Source of the DNA: Microbacterium sp. 11MF
Lineage (GTDB): Bacteria > Actinomycetota > Actinomycetes > Actinomycetales > Microbacteriaceae
Length of the DNA: 64,000 nt
NCBI RefSeq assembly: GCF_000383475.1
Contig: NZ_KB911459.1
Coordinates: forward strand, 572,467 to 636,466
Direction: 5' to 3'
The number at the start of each line of letters is the position of its first letter. The first letter of the stretch is position 1. Made by a program: the position numbers and the translations under genes. This document shows, piece by piece, positions 41,001-49,365 of this stretch. A model generated the notes under the pieces. The model was not told the origin of the DNA. It did no database searches and worked only from the letters and a program-made list of their open reading frames with translations.

Positions 41001-41682
41001 CGACCGACTGGAGACGATCGCCGTCAACAACGACCTCGGCTCCGGCATGCAGGTGGCGCTCAAAGACCTCGAGATCCGCGGCGCGGGAAACCTGCTCGGG
41101 GCGGAACAGGCCGGCCACATCGCCGGCGTCGGATTCGACCTCTACCTCCGCATGATCGGAGAGGCGGTCGCGACATTCCGCGGCGAGGACACCGAGGGCC
41201 CCACCGAGCTGCGCCTCGAGCTGCCCGTTCAGGCGCGCATCCCCGAGTCGTACATCGACAGCGAGCGGCTGCGTCTGGAGGCCTACCAGAAGCTGTCCGC
41301 GGCTGCATCCGTCACGGCGGCGTCCGACGCGATCGACCTCGTCCTCGAGGAGCTCCGCGACCGCTACGGTACGCCGCCCGCAGAGGTCGACGGCCTGATC
41401 GCGATCGCACGACTGCGGCGTCGCGCCGCCCAGTCGGGGCTGTCCGACGTCGTCGCGATGGGACCGAACCTCCGGATCGCGCCCGCGCACCTCGCGGACT
41501 CGATCCGCGTGCGCCTGCAGCGGCTGCATCCGAAGTCGAAGGTCGTGTCGGGCGGCGAGGCCATGGTCGTGCCGTTGCCGACCGCCGGGGGAGAGGCTCT
41601 GGCCGATGCCGACCTCGTCGCCTGGACGAGCACGCTGCTCGACCAGATCTTCCCGCTGCCGGCCGACGACGCCACGGCCTGA
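38095..41682 (+). CDS. mfd: Transcription-repair coupling factor
   Basis: Translocase that removes RNA polymerase stalled at DNA lesions and recruits UvrA. 1195 residues. N-terminal UvrB-homology part to about residue 400 (RRGEFAVRGGILDVFP), CarD-like RNA-polymerase-interaction domain at about 500-575 (PGDHVVHSTHGIGRFV), RecG-type helicase core with Walker A GDVGFGKTEVAVRAAF and DEEQ box, TRG region (LSQLHQLRGRVGRARERAYAY), and C-terminal regulatory domain. Start is GTG 38095, directly after a TAGACT box. Confidence 0.97.
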   Translation: MTIPGIVRALEQADSFREALDGADSDVDFSAVTGLDAPLLAALLERRVASGRPPVLLLVAPTGRRAESIGAAVQCLLPDAAVRHLPAWETLPHERLSPSAETVGRRLSVLREAADWDGRTPLVVTASVRGALQPIAAGLTDAGVVRLELGSRGLELDDIVHRLVDLAYHRVDMVSRRGEFAVRGGILDVFPPVADHPYRVDFFGDEIDQIRAFSVADQRSLPGDVRDVTLLPSRELLLTDAVRERAAGLRDRMPGLGTMLEKMSEGIPVEGMESLLPAVADAVLPLVDYLPEGAAVAVVDPERAVTRAMTLSETNREFLEAAWSAATAGADSPVDLGAGDFLTLPELREAASARGGVWWSLSTFDSGAADAAEEGLVERADAAVRIPATAVPSFQGNVEGASEHIGNLLGAGWRVVVAASGAGLVDRSRDVLSERGLAARTAEAITEVPDAGIAVSTVATLEAGFLFADAKLAVFTESDFYGRTIGGDNRVVKKLASRRRNVVDPLQLTPGDHVVHSTHGIGRFVELVQREVSSGGRNAVKSKREYLVLEYAPSKRGHPGDKLYVPTDQLDLLSRYVGGEAPQLSKMGGSDWAAAKGKARKAVRDIAVELVKLYSARMSSKGYAFGPDTPWQRELEEAFPFAETPDQLQTIDEIKADMEKPIPMDRLLSGDVGFGKTEVAVRAAFKAIQEGKQVAMLVPTTLLAKQHLETFSERFAGFPVKVRPLSRFQTAKEAKDTLAGLADGTIDMVIGTHRILTEKVAFKDLGLMIIDEEQRFGVEHKDSLKKLKTNVDILAMSATPIPRTLEMAVTGIREMSTLATPPEERHPILTYVGPRSDKQIAAAIRRELLREGQVFFVHNRVSSIQRVAAQLAELVPEARIAVAHGQMGEHALEQVVDDFWERRADVLVSTTIIETGLDIANANTMIIDRADKYGLSQLHQLRGRVGRARERAYAYFLYDENKPLSETAADRLETIAVNNDLGSGMQVALKDLEIRGAGNLLGAEQAGHIAGVGFDLYLRMIGEAVATFRGEDTEGPTELRLELPVQARIPESYIDSERLRLEAYQKLSAAASVTAASDAIDLVLEELRDRYGTPPAEVDGLIAIARLRRRAAQSGLSDVVAMGPNLRIAPAHLADSIRVRLQRLHPKSKVVSGGEAMVVPLPTAGGEALADADLVAWTSTLLDQIFPLPADDATA

Positions 41683-41688
41683 AACGAG

Positions 41689-41722
41689 ACGCCCCGCCCG
41701 ACGACGTGTCGGAGCGGGGCGT
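41689..41722. terminator. Shared terminator between mfd and ppc
   Basis: ACGCCCCGC pairs with GCGGGGCGT around an inner hairpin (CCGAC/GTCGG type) seven bases after the mfd stop and 20 bases from the ppc stop; serves both converging genes. Confidence 0.7.
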
Positions 41723-41741
41723 TCGTCGATCGCAGGGGGGG

Positions 41742-44414
41742 TCAGCCGGTGTTCTGCAGGCCGGCGGCGACCCCCGATACCGAGAGCAGCAGCAGACGCT
41801 GCAGATCGGGGTCGACCTCGCCGCCCGCCGCGTCGCGCAGGCCGCGGAGCGCCCGCAGCTGCAGGAGGGACAGGGCGTCGACGTACGGGCTCCGCATCTT
41901 CACCGCGCGGCCGAGGACCGGACGGTTGGAGAGGAGTTCGGTCCCGCCGGTGAGCTTCACGACCCAGGCGCGCGTGAGGGCCATCTCGTCGCGCACGAGC
42001 GCCGCGAGGTCGTCGCGGTCGCCGAGCTCGAGGTAGTGCCGCGCGATGCGGTCGTCGGTCTTGGCGAGGCTCATGGCGACGTTGTCGATGAGGGTGCGGA
42101 ACAGCGGCCACTGCTCGTACGCCTCGCGGAGCGCATCCTCGTCGCCCACGGCGTCGAGCGCCGTGCCGAGGCCGAACCAGCCGGCGAGGTTGATGCGCGC
42201 CTGCGTCCATGCGAACACCCACGGGATGGCGCGGAGGTCCTCGAGGGACTCGACCGACAGGCCGCGGCGCGCGGGCCGGGACCCGAGCGCGAGCAGCCCG
42301 ATCTCCTCCATCGGCGTGACCTGGGCGAACCACGGCGCGAAGCCGGGCGCCTTGACGAGTGAGAAGAACCGTTCCCGGGATGCCGCGTCCATGATCCGGG
42401 CCACGTCGGCGTATCGTTCGGCGGCCGACCGGTTGCGCTCCTCGATCGACGGTGCCGACGCCATGAGCATCGCCCCGGCGACCTGGTCGATGTGGCGCAT
42501 CGCGATCGAGCGGTCGCCGTAGCGGGCGAAGATGACCTCGCCCTGCTCGGTCAGCTTGAACCGGCCGTCGACGGAGTGCGGCGGCTGCGCCAGGATCGCG
42601 GAGTTCGCGGGGCCGCCACCGCGCCCGAGGGCACCACCGCGACCGTGGAAGAGGGTGAGCTCGATGCCCTGTGCGACCGCCCACGCCGAGATCTCGGCCT
42701 GAGCCTCGTACAGCGCGAGGTTCGCGGCGACGGGCCCCACGTCCTTCGACGAGTCGGAGTACCCGAGCATGACCTCGAGGCGCCGTCCCGTCGCCGCGAG
42801 GCGCGACACGAACTGCGGGTGCTCCACGATCTCCGCCAGGATGCCGGGGGCCGCCTGCAGGTCCGCGAACGTCTCGAACAGCGGGATCACGTCGAGCACC
42901 GGGGGAGTGCCGTCGGGGCCGACGGCGTGCCGCGCGAGCGTGTGCACGGCGGCGAGATCGTCGGCCGAGCGGGTGAAGGAGACGATGTAGCGTCCCGCGG
43001 CGCGGGGGCCGTAGCGCTCCTGCAGGAACGCGATCGTGCGGAAGACCTCGAGCACCTCTTCGGCCAGCTCCGACCGTTCGGACCCGCCCTGCTCGAGCTC
43101 GGCGAGGACCTTCGCATGCACGGCGGAGTGCTGACGCACCTCGAGCTCGGCCAGGTGGAAGCCGAACGTCTCGACCTGCCAGATCAGCTGCTGCAGGTGA
43201 CCGTAGGCCTGGCGGGGCGCACCGGCCTGGACGAGCGCGTCCTGCACGGTCCGCAGGTCCGCGAGCAGGTGCTCCGGGTCGGCGTAGGCGAGGTCGGCGT
43301 TCCGGGTGCGGGTCGCCGCGATCTTGCGGGCGAGCAGCAGCAGGATGCGGCGGTACGGCTCGTTGGGGGAGCGCTTGGCGATCTCCGCCGCGGCATCCTC
43401 GTCGGCGTCCTTGAGCTTCTGCCACAGCGCCCGGACGGCGGCCGTCGGCGGGGTTGACGTCGCGTCCAGGGTCAGGGTGCGTCCGACGCGGCCCGCTGTC
43501 CGCTCGAGGCCCAGGAGCACGTGCTCGCTCGCGATGGCGGCGGCCTTGCGGGTCGTCTTCGCCGTCACGAACGGGTTGCCGTCGCGGTCGCCGCCGACCC
43601 ACGAGCCGATGCGCACGAACGGGCGGACGAGGGGCGGGCGGGCCCCGGCATCCTCGCCCTGCAGCGCGTCGTCGACGCGGCGGTACACGTGCGGTATCGC
43701 GGTGTAGAGGGTCTCGTCGAAGACGCCCATGACCGAACGGACCTCGTCGGTCGGCGACGGCTTCTCGGAGCGCAGCGGCGCGGTCCGCCACAGCGTGTCG
43801 ACCTCTTCGAGCATGCGACGCTCCGCGCGGCGGCGGTCAGCGCTGTCGGCGTCGGTCGTGTCGCGGTCGGCGAGGAGCTCGGCGAGACGCCGGATGCTGG
43901 AGGAGACCGCGCGGCGACGGGCCTCGGTCGGGTGCGCCGTGAAGACCGGGTGGAAGCGAAGACCCTGCAGGCGCTCGCGGGCGGCATCCTCACCGATCTC
44001 TTCGGCCAGGCTCCGGTAGGCGGCGGTGATCGAGTCGCTCGCGTCCTTCTCCTCGACGCGGCCGCCGCGCTCGCGGAGGATGCGGACGCGCTGGTGCTCC
44101 TCGGCGAGGTTCACGAGGTGGAAGTAGCAGGTGAAGGCCCGCGCGACCTCCTCCGCCCGCTCGAGCGTGTACGAGTCGGCGATGGCGGCCGCCCGCGCGA
44201 ACGCCTCGGGAGTGTCGTCGGTGTAGGCCTGGATCGTGGCGATGCGCAGGCGCTCGACATCCTCGAACAGGCCCGGCGAGCCGCTCTCACGGAGCACGCG
44301 GCCCAGGAGCGAGCCGAGGACGCGCACGTCGGCGCGCATCTGTTCGGGGATCTTCTGCTCGGCCTCGTACCGTCCGACGAGGTCGATCGCTTCGGTGTTC
44401 GTGAGTTCGTGCAC
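41742..44414 (-). CDS. ppc: Phosphoenolpyruvate carboxylase
   Basis: Anaplerotic enzyme: PEP + bicarbonate to oxaloacetate. 890 residues. Active-site motifs: FTAHPTEARRRAV with the catalytic His, GSWVGGDRDGNPFVT, VMLGYSDSSKDVGPVAAN, FHGRGGALGRGGGP, and the C-terminal QNTG that ends the protein as in all members. Start GTG 44414 follows a TAGCGT box by six bases, so a leaderless message is likely. An in-frame reading of similar length on the opposite strand is only a high-GC artefact. Confidence 0.97.
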   Translation of the reverse strand: MHELTNTEAIDLVGRYEAEQKIPEQMRADVRVLGSLLGRVLRESGSPGLFEDVERLRIATIQAYTDDTPEAFARAAAIADSYTLERAEEVARAFTCYFHLVNLAEEHQRVRILRERGGRVEEKDASDSITAAYRSLAEEIGEDAARERLQGLRFHPVFTAHPTEARRRAVSSSIRRLAELLADRDTTDADSADRRRAERRMLEEVDTLWRTAPLRSEKPSPTDEVRSVMGVFDETLYTAIPHVYRRVDDALQGEDAGARPPLVRPFVRIGSWVGGDRDGNPFVTAKTTRKAAAIASEHVLLGLERTAGRVGRTLTLDATSTPPTAAVRALWQKLKDADEDAAAEIAKRSPNEPYRRILLLLARKIAATRTRNADLAYADPEHLLADLRTVQDALVQAGAPRQAYGHLQQLIWQVETFGFHLAELEVRQHSAVHAKVLAELEQGGSERSELAEEVLEVFRTIAFLQERYGPRAAGRYIVSFTRSADDLAAVHTLARHAVGPDGTPPVLDVIPLFETFADLQAAPGILAEIVEHPQFVSRLAATGRRLEVMLGYSDSSKDVGPVAANLALYEAQAEISAWAVAQGIELTLFHGRGGALGRGGGPANSAILAQPPHSVDGRFKLTEQGEVIFARYGDRSIAMRHIDQVAGAMLMASAPSIEERNRSAAERYADVARIMDAASRERFFSLVKAPGFAPWFAQVTPMEEIGLLALGSRPARRGLSVESLEDLRAIPWVFAWTQARINLAGWFGLGTALDAVGDEDALREAYEQWPLFRTLIDNVAMSLAKTDDRIARHYLELGDRDDLAALVRDEMALTRAWVVKLTGGTELLSNRPVLGRAVKMRSPYVDALSLLQLRALRGLRDAAGGEVDPDLQRLLLLSVSGVAAGLQNTG

Positions 44415-44420
44415 CGTCTC

Positions 44421-44426
44421 ACGCTA
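44421..44426 (-). promoter_or_regulatory. -10 box TAGCGT of ppc
   Basis: Read leftward, TAGCGT is six bases before GTG 44414. Confidence 0.6.
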
Positions 44427-44470
44427 GCGGGGGTTCTCGGGGCTTCCTGACACCATGACGGCGCACGACG

Positions 44471-44485
44471 CCGACCCGCGGTCGG
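44471..44485 (-). terminator. Short hairpin after permease gene
   Basis: CCGACC-CGC-GGTCGG lies directly after the permease stop codon (44487) in its direction of transcription. Small and without T run; weak candidate. Confidence 0.35.
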
Positions 44486-44486
44486 A

Positions 44487-45914
44487 TCAGATCGAGATCG
44501 CCCCGGTGGCGATGAGGATGACGGCGATCACCGCTCCGGCCGCGGCGAGGACGAACAGCCCGAGCTCGACGGGGGTGAAGACGCGGGCCTTCTGCTCGCG
44601 ACGCCCGATCACGTACAGGACGGTGCCCGGCACGATGATGACGAGGCACAGCAGCAGGTAGGTGAGCCCGGCCGCCCAGAGCAGGTAGGCCGTGTAGAGC
44701 GTCGCGGCGGCGGAGACGATGAGTTCGCCCGCACGGCGGGACGCACCGTCCTGGATCGCGAGCTTCAGCCCGTAGGCCGCCGAGAGGAAGAACGGGATGA
44801 GGACGAGCGCGCTCGTGAGCTCGAGCGCGGCGTCGAACGCGTTCTGCGCGAACAGGACGACGACGAGCATCACCTGCGCGAGCACGGTCGAGAGGGTCAG
44901 CGCGCCGATGGGCGTGTCGTTCCGGTTCGTGCGGCGCAGGAAGGCCGGCAGATCGCCGGCCTGCGCCGCCGACAGGAGGACCTCGGCGGCCATCAGCGTC
45001 CATGCGAGATAGGCGCCGAGCACGGCGACGATGAGCGCCACGGCGACGAAGACCGCGCCCCAGCCGCCGACCGCCTGCTCGAGCACGCCACCCATCGAAG
45101 GTTGCCGCAGCCCGGCGAGATCGCTGCGGGGCAGGATGCCGTACGACACGATCGTCACGGAGGCGAAGACGGCGAGGACGCTCAGGAACCCGAGGACGGT
45201 CGCCCGCCCGACGTCGCTGCGACGGCGGGCGTGGCGGGAGTTGACGCTCGCGCCCTCGATGCCGATGAAGACGAACACCGTGACGAGCATCGTCGCCCGG
45301 ATCTGCTCGCCGAGACCGGTCATGTCGCCGCCGCCCCAGTTCGCGGCGAAGACGGCGGGGTCGAACACCGTCAGGCAGAGCACGACGAAGACGACGATCG
45401 GCAGGACCTTGGCCACCGTCACGATGCGGTTGAGCGAGGCCGCCTGCCGTACACCGCGGCGGATGAGCAGGAAGAACAGCCAGATGCCGACCGAGGAGAC
45501 CGCCACGGCGAGGACCGTGTTGCCCTCGCCGAGGGCGGGGAAGACGCCGCCGAGGGTGGAGGTGATGAACACCCAGTAGAAGACGTTGCCGACGCATGCA
45601 CTCGCCCAGTAACCGAACGCCGCGAAGAAGCCGAGGTAGTTGCCGAAACCGGCCTTCGCGTAGCTGAAGATCCCGGCGTCGAGGTCGGGACGGCGGAGCG
45701 CCAACCGGTGGAAGACGAGGGCGAGCATCAGCATCCCGCTTCCCGCGATCGCCCACGAGATGAGCGCGCCGGCGACACCGGTCGACTCGGCGAAGGTCGA
45801 GGGGAGCGAGAAGACCCCGGCGCCGATCATCGATCCCACGACGAACGTGGAGAGCGTGAACATCGAGACGCGGGTCCCGCCGGCCGCGGACACGGTGGAG
45901 ACGGGGGAAGTCAT
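44487..45914 (-). CDS. APC family amino-acid antiporter (arginine/ornithine or agmatine type)
   Basis: 475 residues with about twelve membrane spans. The N-terminal substrate motif GSMIGAGVFSLPSTFAESTG and the segment LRRPDLDAGIFSYAKAGFGNYLGFFAAFGYW resemble the basic amino-acid/polyamine antiporter family (ArcD/AdiC). The exchanged pair cannot be set from sequence; no arginine deiminase or decarboxylase genes are nearby. I choose ATG 45914, six bases after a TACCCT box, rather than the ATG nine codons earlier, which lies upstream of that box. Confidence 0.9.
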   Translation of the reverse strand: MTSPVSTVSAAGGTRVSMFTLSTFVVGSMIGAGVFSLPSTFAESTGVAGALISWAIAGSGMLMLALVFHRLALRRPDLDAGIFSYAKAGFGNYLGFFAAFGYWASACVGNVFYWVFITSTLGGVFPALGEGNTVLAVAVSSVGIWLFFLLIRRGVRQAASLNRIVTVAKVLPIVVFVVLCLTVFDPAVFAANWGGGDMTGLGEQIRATMLVTVFVFIGIEGASVNSRHARRRSDVGRATVLGFLSVLAVFASVTIVSYGILPRSDLAGLRQPSMGGVLEQAVGGWGAVFVAVALIVAVLGAYLAWTLMAAEVLLSAAQAGDLPAFLRRTNRNDTPIGALTLSTVLAQVMLVVVLFAQNAFDAALELTSALVLIPFFLSAAYGLKLAIQDGASRRAGELIVSAAATLYTAYLLWAAGLTYLLLCLVIIVPGTVLYVIGRREQKARVFTPVELGLFVLAAAGAVIAVILIATGAISI

Positions 45915-45920
45915 CGGACC

Positions 45921-45926
45921 AGGGTA
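45921..45926 (-). promoter_or_regulatory. -10 box TACCCT of APC antiporter
   Basis: Read leftward, TACCCT is six bases before ATG 45914; it fixes the start choice. Confidence 0.55.
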
Positions 45927-45966
45927 CGTCGGGCGGTGCACGGATGCCGCGGCCCGGCATCCCTCG

Positions 45967-45972
45967 TATCGT
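45967..45972 (+). promoter_or_regulatory. -10 box TATCGT of mazG
   Basis: TATCGT ends seven bases before ATG 45980; divergent from the antiporter promoter about 40 bases away. Confidence 0.55.
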
Positions 45973-45979
45973 TGCGGTC

Positions 45980-46627
45980 ATGCCAGACTCCCTGCCCGCA
46001 TCGAACGGCCTGCGCCGCGCCGCTCTGACGATGCACGCCGTCCGCGACCGGTGCGTCTGGACGCAGCGGATCGGCCACGACGACCTCGTCCCGTACCTGC
46101 AGGAGGAGGCGGCCGAGCTCGTCGACGCCGTCGAGACGGGAACGCGCGACGACCTCAAGGAGGAGCTCGGCGACCTGCTCTGGCAGGTGCTCTTCCACGC
46201 CGAGATCGCGTCCCGGGATGAGAGTGACCCCTTCGACATCGACGACGTCGCGGACGCGCTCGCCGAGAAGATGATCCGCCGGCACCCGCACGTGTTCGGC
46301 GACGCGATCGCCACCACGCCCGAGGAGGTCCTCGTCCACTGGAACGCCGCGAAGGCCGCCGAGAAGAAGACGCGCACGAGCGTGCTCGACGGGGTGTCGA
46401 CGCACATGCCGTCGCTCGCGCTCGCCCAGAAGATGCTGGGGAAGGCGGCGCAGGTGGACGTGATCCCCGCCCCGGCCCCGGCGGCGCTCGCGAGCGAAGC
46501 CGAGCTCGGTGACGCGCTCCTCGCCCTCGTGGCTTTCGCCCGTTCGGAGGGATGGGATGCCGAGCGCGCCCTGCGGCAGCGCCTGCGCACCCTCGCCGAC
46601 GCGGTGCGTGCGGCCGAGTCCTCCTGA
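45980..46627 (+). CDS. mazG: MazG family nucleoside triphosphate pyrophosphohydrolase
   Basis: Hydrolyses NTPs or dNTPs to monophosphate and PPi (house-cleaning). 215 residues. The MazG domain is at about 15-115: CVWTQRIGHDDLVPYLQEEAAELVDA and EELGDLLWQVLFHAEIA give the E-E-x-x-E and E-x-x-D metal ligands. The second half is less conserved (LPSLALAQKMLGKAAQV is the usual C-terminal motif), shorter than the 263-residue E. coli two-domain protein. Position after mfd and before eno is conserved in actinobacteria. Confidence 0.93.
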   Translation: MPDSLPASNGLRRAALTMHAVRDRCVWTQRIGHDDLVPYLQEEAAELVDAVETGTRDDLKEELGDLLWQVLFHAEIASRDESDPFDIDDVADALAEKMIRRHPHVFGDAIATTPEEVLVHWNAAKAAEKKTRTSVLDGVSTHMPSLALAQKMLGKAAQVDVIPAPAPAALASEAELGDALLALVAFARSEGWDAERALRQRLRTLADAVRAAESS

Positions 46628-46657
46628 CGTCTCGTCGCGGTCTGGAAGAATGGACCC

Positions 46658-47941
46658 GTGCCCTCCGTGAACCCGCCGCGCGGTATGCGCGACTTCCTCC
46701 CCGCCGACAAGGCCCGCCGCGAGCGCGTCCTGGCCGTCATCCGTGACCGCTACCGCGCCCACGGGTTCGACGAGATCGAGACGCCCGTCGTCGAGGACTA
46801 CGAGCGTCTGCACGCGGGGATCGGCGGCGACAACGAGAAGCTCGCGTTCAACGTCCTCCGCCGCGGTCTCGACGCCGACGCGATCCGGGATGCCGCGGGC
46901 GACCCGGCGGCGCTGTCCGACCTCGGTCTGCGCTACGACCTGACCGTGCCGCTCGCGCGCTTCTACGCGACCAACCGGGCTCAGCTCCCGTCGGTGTTCC
47001 GCGCGATCCAGATCGCGCCCGTCTGGCGTGCGGAGCGTCCCCAGAAGGGTCGCTACCGCCAGTTCGTGCAGTGCGACATCGACATCATCGGCGACGCGAC
47101 GCCGCGCGCCGAGGTGGAGCTCCTCACCGCGAGCCTGGACGTCCTCGATGCGCTCGGCCTCGAGGGCGGCACGATCCGGATCAACGACCGCCGCGCGCTC
47201 GACGCGATGCTTGCGGTCTTCGGTTTCGCCGACGCCGACCGCGCGGGTGTCCTCATCACGATCGACAAGCTCGACAAAGTCGGTGCCGAGGGCGTCGTCG
47301 CCGAGCTCCGCGGCCGGGGCGCGGACGAGCCCGCCGTCGCCGCGCTGGAGGCGTTCCTGACCCGCCCGCAGACTCGCGAGTACCTCCCGTTCGGCGAGGC
47401 GCAGATCCGCAAGGCGCTGCCCGCCGGGGTCCCCGATGACGTGGTCGCGCACCTGGTCGGCATCGGCGAGGCCGTCGCCGCCGCCCGCGGCGAGACGGAC
47501 GTGCCGTTGCGCTTCGACCCGTTCCTCGTGCGCGGCATGGGGTATTACACCGGCACGATCTACGAGCTCGCGCACCCGTCGGTGTCGTACTCGCTCGGCG
47601 GCGGTGGTCGCTACGACGGCATGATCGGACGCTTCCTCGGGCAGGACGTGCCCGCTGTCGGGTTCTCGATCGGCTTCGAGCGGATCGTCGATCTCGTGGG
47701 AGCGGCCGAGGATGCGGCATCCGCTGCCGTCGTCCTCATCGCCGATCGCGACGTCCCGCTCGTGGAACTGGCGACCCACAAGGCCTTCTTCGTCTCGCAG
47801 GGTGCCCGCGTGCGCCTCGAGCAGCGCACGAAGAACCTCAAGGGTCTGCTGGAGCGCTCCGCGGCCGACGGCTACACGTCGTTCGCGACCGTATCGGCCG
47901 GCGCCGAATCGTCGGCGCTCGAGACGCGCCCCCTCGGGTGA
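46658..47941 (+). CDS. hisS: Histidyl-tRNA synthetase
   Basis: Charges tRNA(His). 427 residues, class II. Motif 1 region PPRGMRDFLPADKARR; motif 2 APVWRAERPQKGRYRQFVQCDID; His-A box VRGMGYYTGTIYE (Gly where many bacterial enzymes have Asp); motif 3 GGGRYDGMIGRF plus GFSIGFERI. The C-terminal anticodon domain is short, about 75 residues. It has both catalytic-region arginines and motif 2, so I take it for a real synthetase and not the HisZ regulatory paralogue. GTG 46658 follows AAGAAT by six bases, a poor -10 match. Confidence 0.92.
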   Translation: MPSVNPPRGMRDFLPADKARRERVLAVIRDRYRAHGFDEIETPVVEDYERLHAGIGGDNEKLAFNVLRRGLDADAIRDAAGDPAALSDLGLRYDLTVPLARFYATNRAQLPSVFRAIQIAPVWRAERPQKGRYRQFVQCDIDIIGDATPRAEVELLTASLDVLDALGLEGGTIRINDRRALDAMLAVFGFADADRAGVLITIDKLDKVGAEGVVAELRGRGADEPAVAALEAFLTRPQTREYLPFGEAQIRKALPAGVPDDVVAHLVGIGEAVAAARGETDVPLRFDPFLVRGMGYYTGTIYELAHPSVSYSLGGGGRYDGMIGRFLGQDVPAVGFSIGFERIVDLVGAAEDAASAAVVLIADRDVPLVELATHKAFFVSQGARVRLEQRTKNLKGLLERSAADGYTSFATVSAGAESSALETRPLG

Positions 47942-47960
47942 CACGGCGGGTCCGCGCTGC

Positions 47961-47966
47961 TAGCGT
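47961..47966 (+). promoter_or_regulatory. -10 box TAGCGT of YdeI-like gene
   Basis: TAGCGT ends six bases before ATG 47973. Confidence 0.58.
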
Positions 47967-47972
47967 GCGGCC

Positions 47973-48425
47973 ATGACCCTCCACGTCCGCACGGTGTTGC
48001 CGAAGAACGGGCCCGCGACCGCGATCGAACTGACCGACGAGCAGGTCGAGGACCTCGGCGGCGGCAAGCGCGCCGCGGTCGTCGTCACGATCGGGGGGCG
48101 ACGTGCACGCCTGCGGCTGAGCGTCATGGGCGGGCGAAACCTCATCGGCATGTCGAAGGCCGCGCGCGCGGAGCTCGGCGTCGAGATCGGCGACGAGGTC
48201 GATGCGCAGATCGACCTCGACGGCGAGGATCGTGCCGTCGAGGTCCCGGAAGACCTGGAACGCGCTCTGGATGCCGAGCCGCAGGTCCGCGCCGCCTTCG
48301 ACGCCCTGGCGCCGTCGCGCCGGAAGGAGATGGTGCGCTCCGTCGTCGAGGCGAAGAAGGCGGAGACCCGCGAGAAGCGGATCGCCGGCGCCATCGACAC
48401 GCTGCGCTCACCGGGAAGCGCCTGA
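47973..48425 (+). CDS. DUF1905/YdeI (OmdA) family protein
   Basis: 150 residues. N-terminal DUF1905 beta domain (about 1-90: FxxxLPKNGPATAIEL-like opening, GRRARLRLSVMGGRNLIGMSKAARAELGVEIGDEV) and a C-terminal OmdA/YdeI helical piece (EPQVRAAFDALAPSRRKEMVRSVVEAKKAETREKRI). The family is linked to bacteriocin or antimicrobial-peptide protection in a few organisms, but the biochemical role is unknown. Soluble, probably cytosolic. Confidence 0.88.
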   Translation: MTLHVRTVLPKNGPATAIELTDEQVEDLGGGKRAAVVVTIGGRRARLRLSVMGGRNLIGMSKAARAELGVEIGDEVDAQIDLDGEDRAVEVPEDLERALDAEPQVRAAFDALAPSRRKEMVRSVVEAKKAETREKRIAGAIDTLRSPGSA

Positions 48426-48486
48426 CGTCCCCGACTCGTCACCGGGACGTCGTGCGACGTTCACCGTCGGGGTGTGTGCTCAGCGG

Positions 48487-49365
48487 GTGCCACGATCGAC
48501 GCGGGTTCCGGCCCGACTCACCCTGATCGCCTCCGCCGGAGGGGTCGCCGGCGCACTGCTGCTGGGCGCCCGTGCCGGCTTGGCGCGGCAAGCCGCGATC
48601 GCCCGGCGGCGCATCGGCAAGCCGCTCGGCGACGCTCCGCCCGAGGCCGACCGCGTGTGGCGGCCGGGCCTGGGCGGTGAGCCGGTCGACCTCCTGCTCC
48701 TCGGCGACTCCATCGCTGCCGGGCTCGGGGCCCAGCACCGCAAGGAGACGCTCGGCGGCCGACTCGCGAAGGGCCTCGCCGGCGAGCTCGACCGTCCCGT
48801 CCGACTGCGGACGGCCGCCGTGGTCGGCGCCGAATCGGCCGACCTCGCCGGGCAGCTCGCCTCGCTCCCCAAGGACTACCGCGCCGACGTCGCCGTGATC
48901 GTCGTGGGCGGCAACGACGTCACGCACCGCGTGCCGGTGCCGGTGGCGACCGGACACCTCGCCGATGCCGTCCGCCGCCTCCGGAGGACGGGCGCGGCGG
49001 TGGTCGTGGGAACCTGCCCCGACCTCGGCGCGCTCCGTGCCGTGCCGCAGCCGCTGCGGACGATCGGGTCGCGCGCGTCGCAGCAGCTCGCTGCGGCGCA
49101 GGCAGACCGTGCCCGCGCGGAGGGGGCGGGGGTCGTGTCCCTGCGACGGGCCGTTGGACCCTTCTTCCGCATCGACCCCGACGGCATGTTCAGCCTGGAT
49201 CGCTTCCACCCGAGCGCCCTCGGATATCGCCGGACGGCGGAGGCGCTCGTCCCGGTCGTGAGGGACGCCCTCAGGCAGCCCGGCGTCGAAGGCGCAGCAT
49301 CCGATATCCCAGTCCCACCACTAGCACGGCGATCCCGACGGGGACAGACGGCCATGGCAGGGTGA
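48487..49365 (+). CDS. SGNH/GDSL family hydrolase, membrane-anchored
   Basis: 292 residues. One N-terminal hydrophobic stretch (LTLIASAGGVAGALLLGARAG) suggests a signal anchor. SGNH blocks: LLLLGDSIAAGLG with nucleophile Ser, VVVGGNDVTH (Asn block), and DRFHPSALGYRRTAEAL with the catalytic Asp and His. Likely an esterase or lipase acting at the cell surface; substrate unknown. GTG 48487 chosen because residues before it do not resemble the family. The last 31 codons overlap the convergent permease gene by 95 bases, so the C-terminal tail may not be ancestral. Confidence 0.88.
   Translation: MPRSTRVPARLTLIASAGGVAGALLLGARAGLARQAAIARRRIGKPLGDAPPEADRVWRPGLGGEPVDLLLLGDSIAAGLGAQHRKETLGGRLAKGLAGELDRPVRLRTAAVVGAESADLAGQLASLPKDYRADVAVIVVGGNDVTHRVPVPVATGHLADAVRRLRRTGAAVVVGTCPDLGALRAVPQPLRTIGSRASQQLAAAQADRARAEGAGVVSLRRAVGPFFRIDPDGMFSLDRFHPSALGYRRTAEALVPVVRDALRQPGVEGAASDIPVPPLARRSRRGQTAMAG

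Noticed and set aside
37888..43791. A 1967-codon open frame on the minus strand
   Set aside because: It lies opposite mfd and in another frame of ppc, is low in complexity (Arg, Gly, Asp runs), has no family motifs, and both real genes are certain. Long antisense frames are normal at this GC content.
46658..47941. HisZ-type regulatory subunit instead of HisRS
   Set aside because: Motif 2, motif 3 and the His-A tyrosines are present and a C-terminal anticodon-like domain follows; no his operon is nearby.
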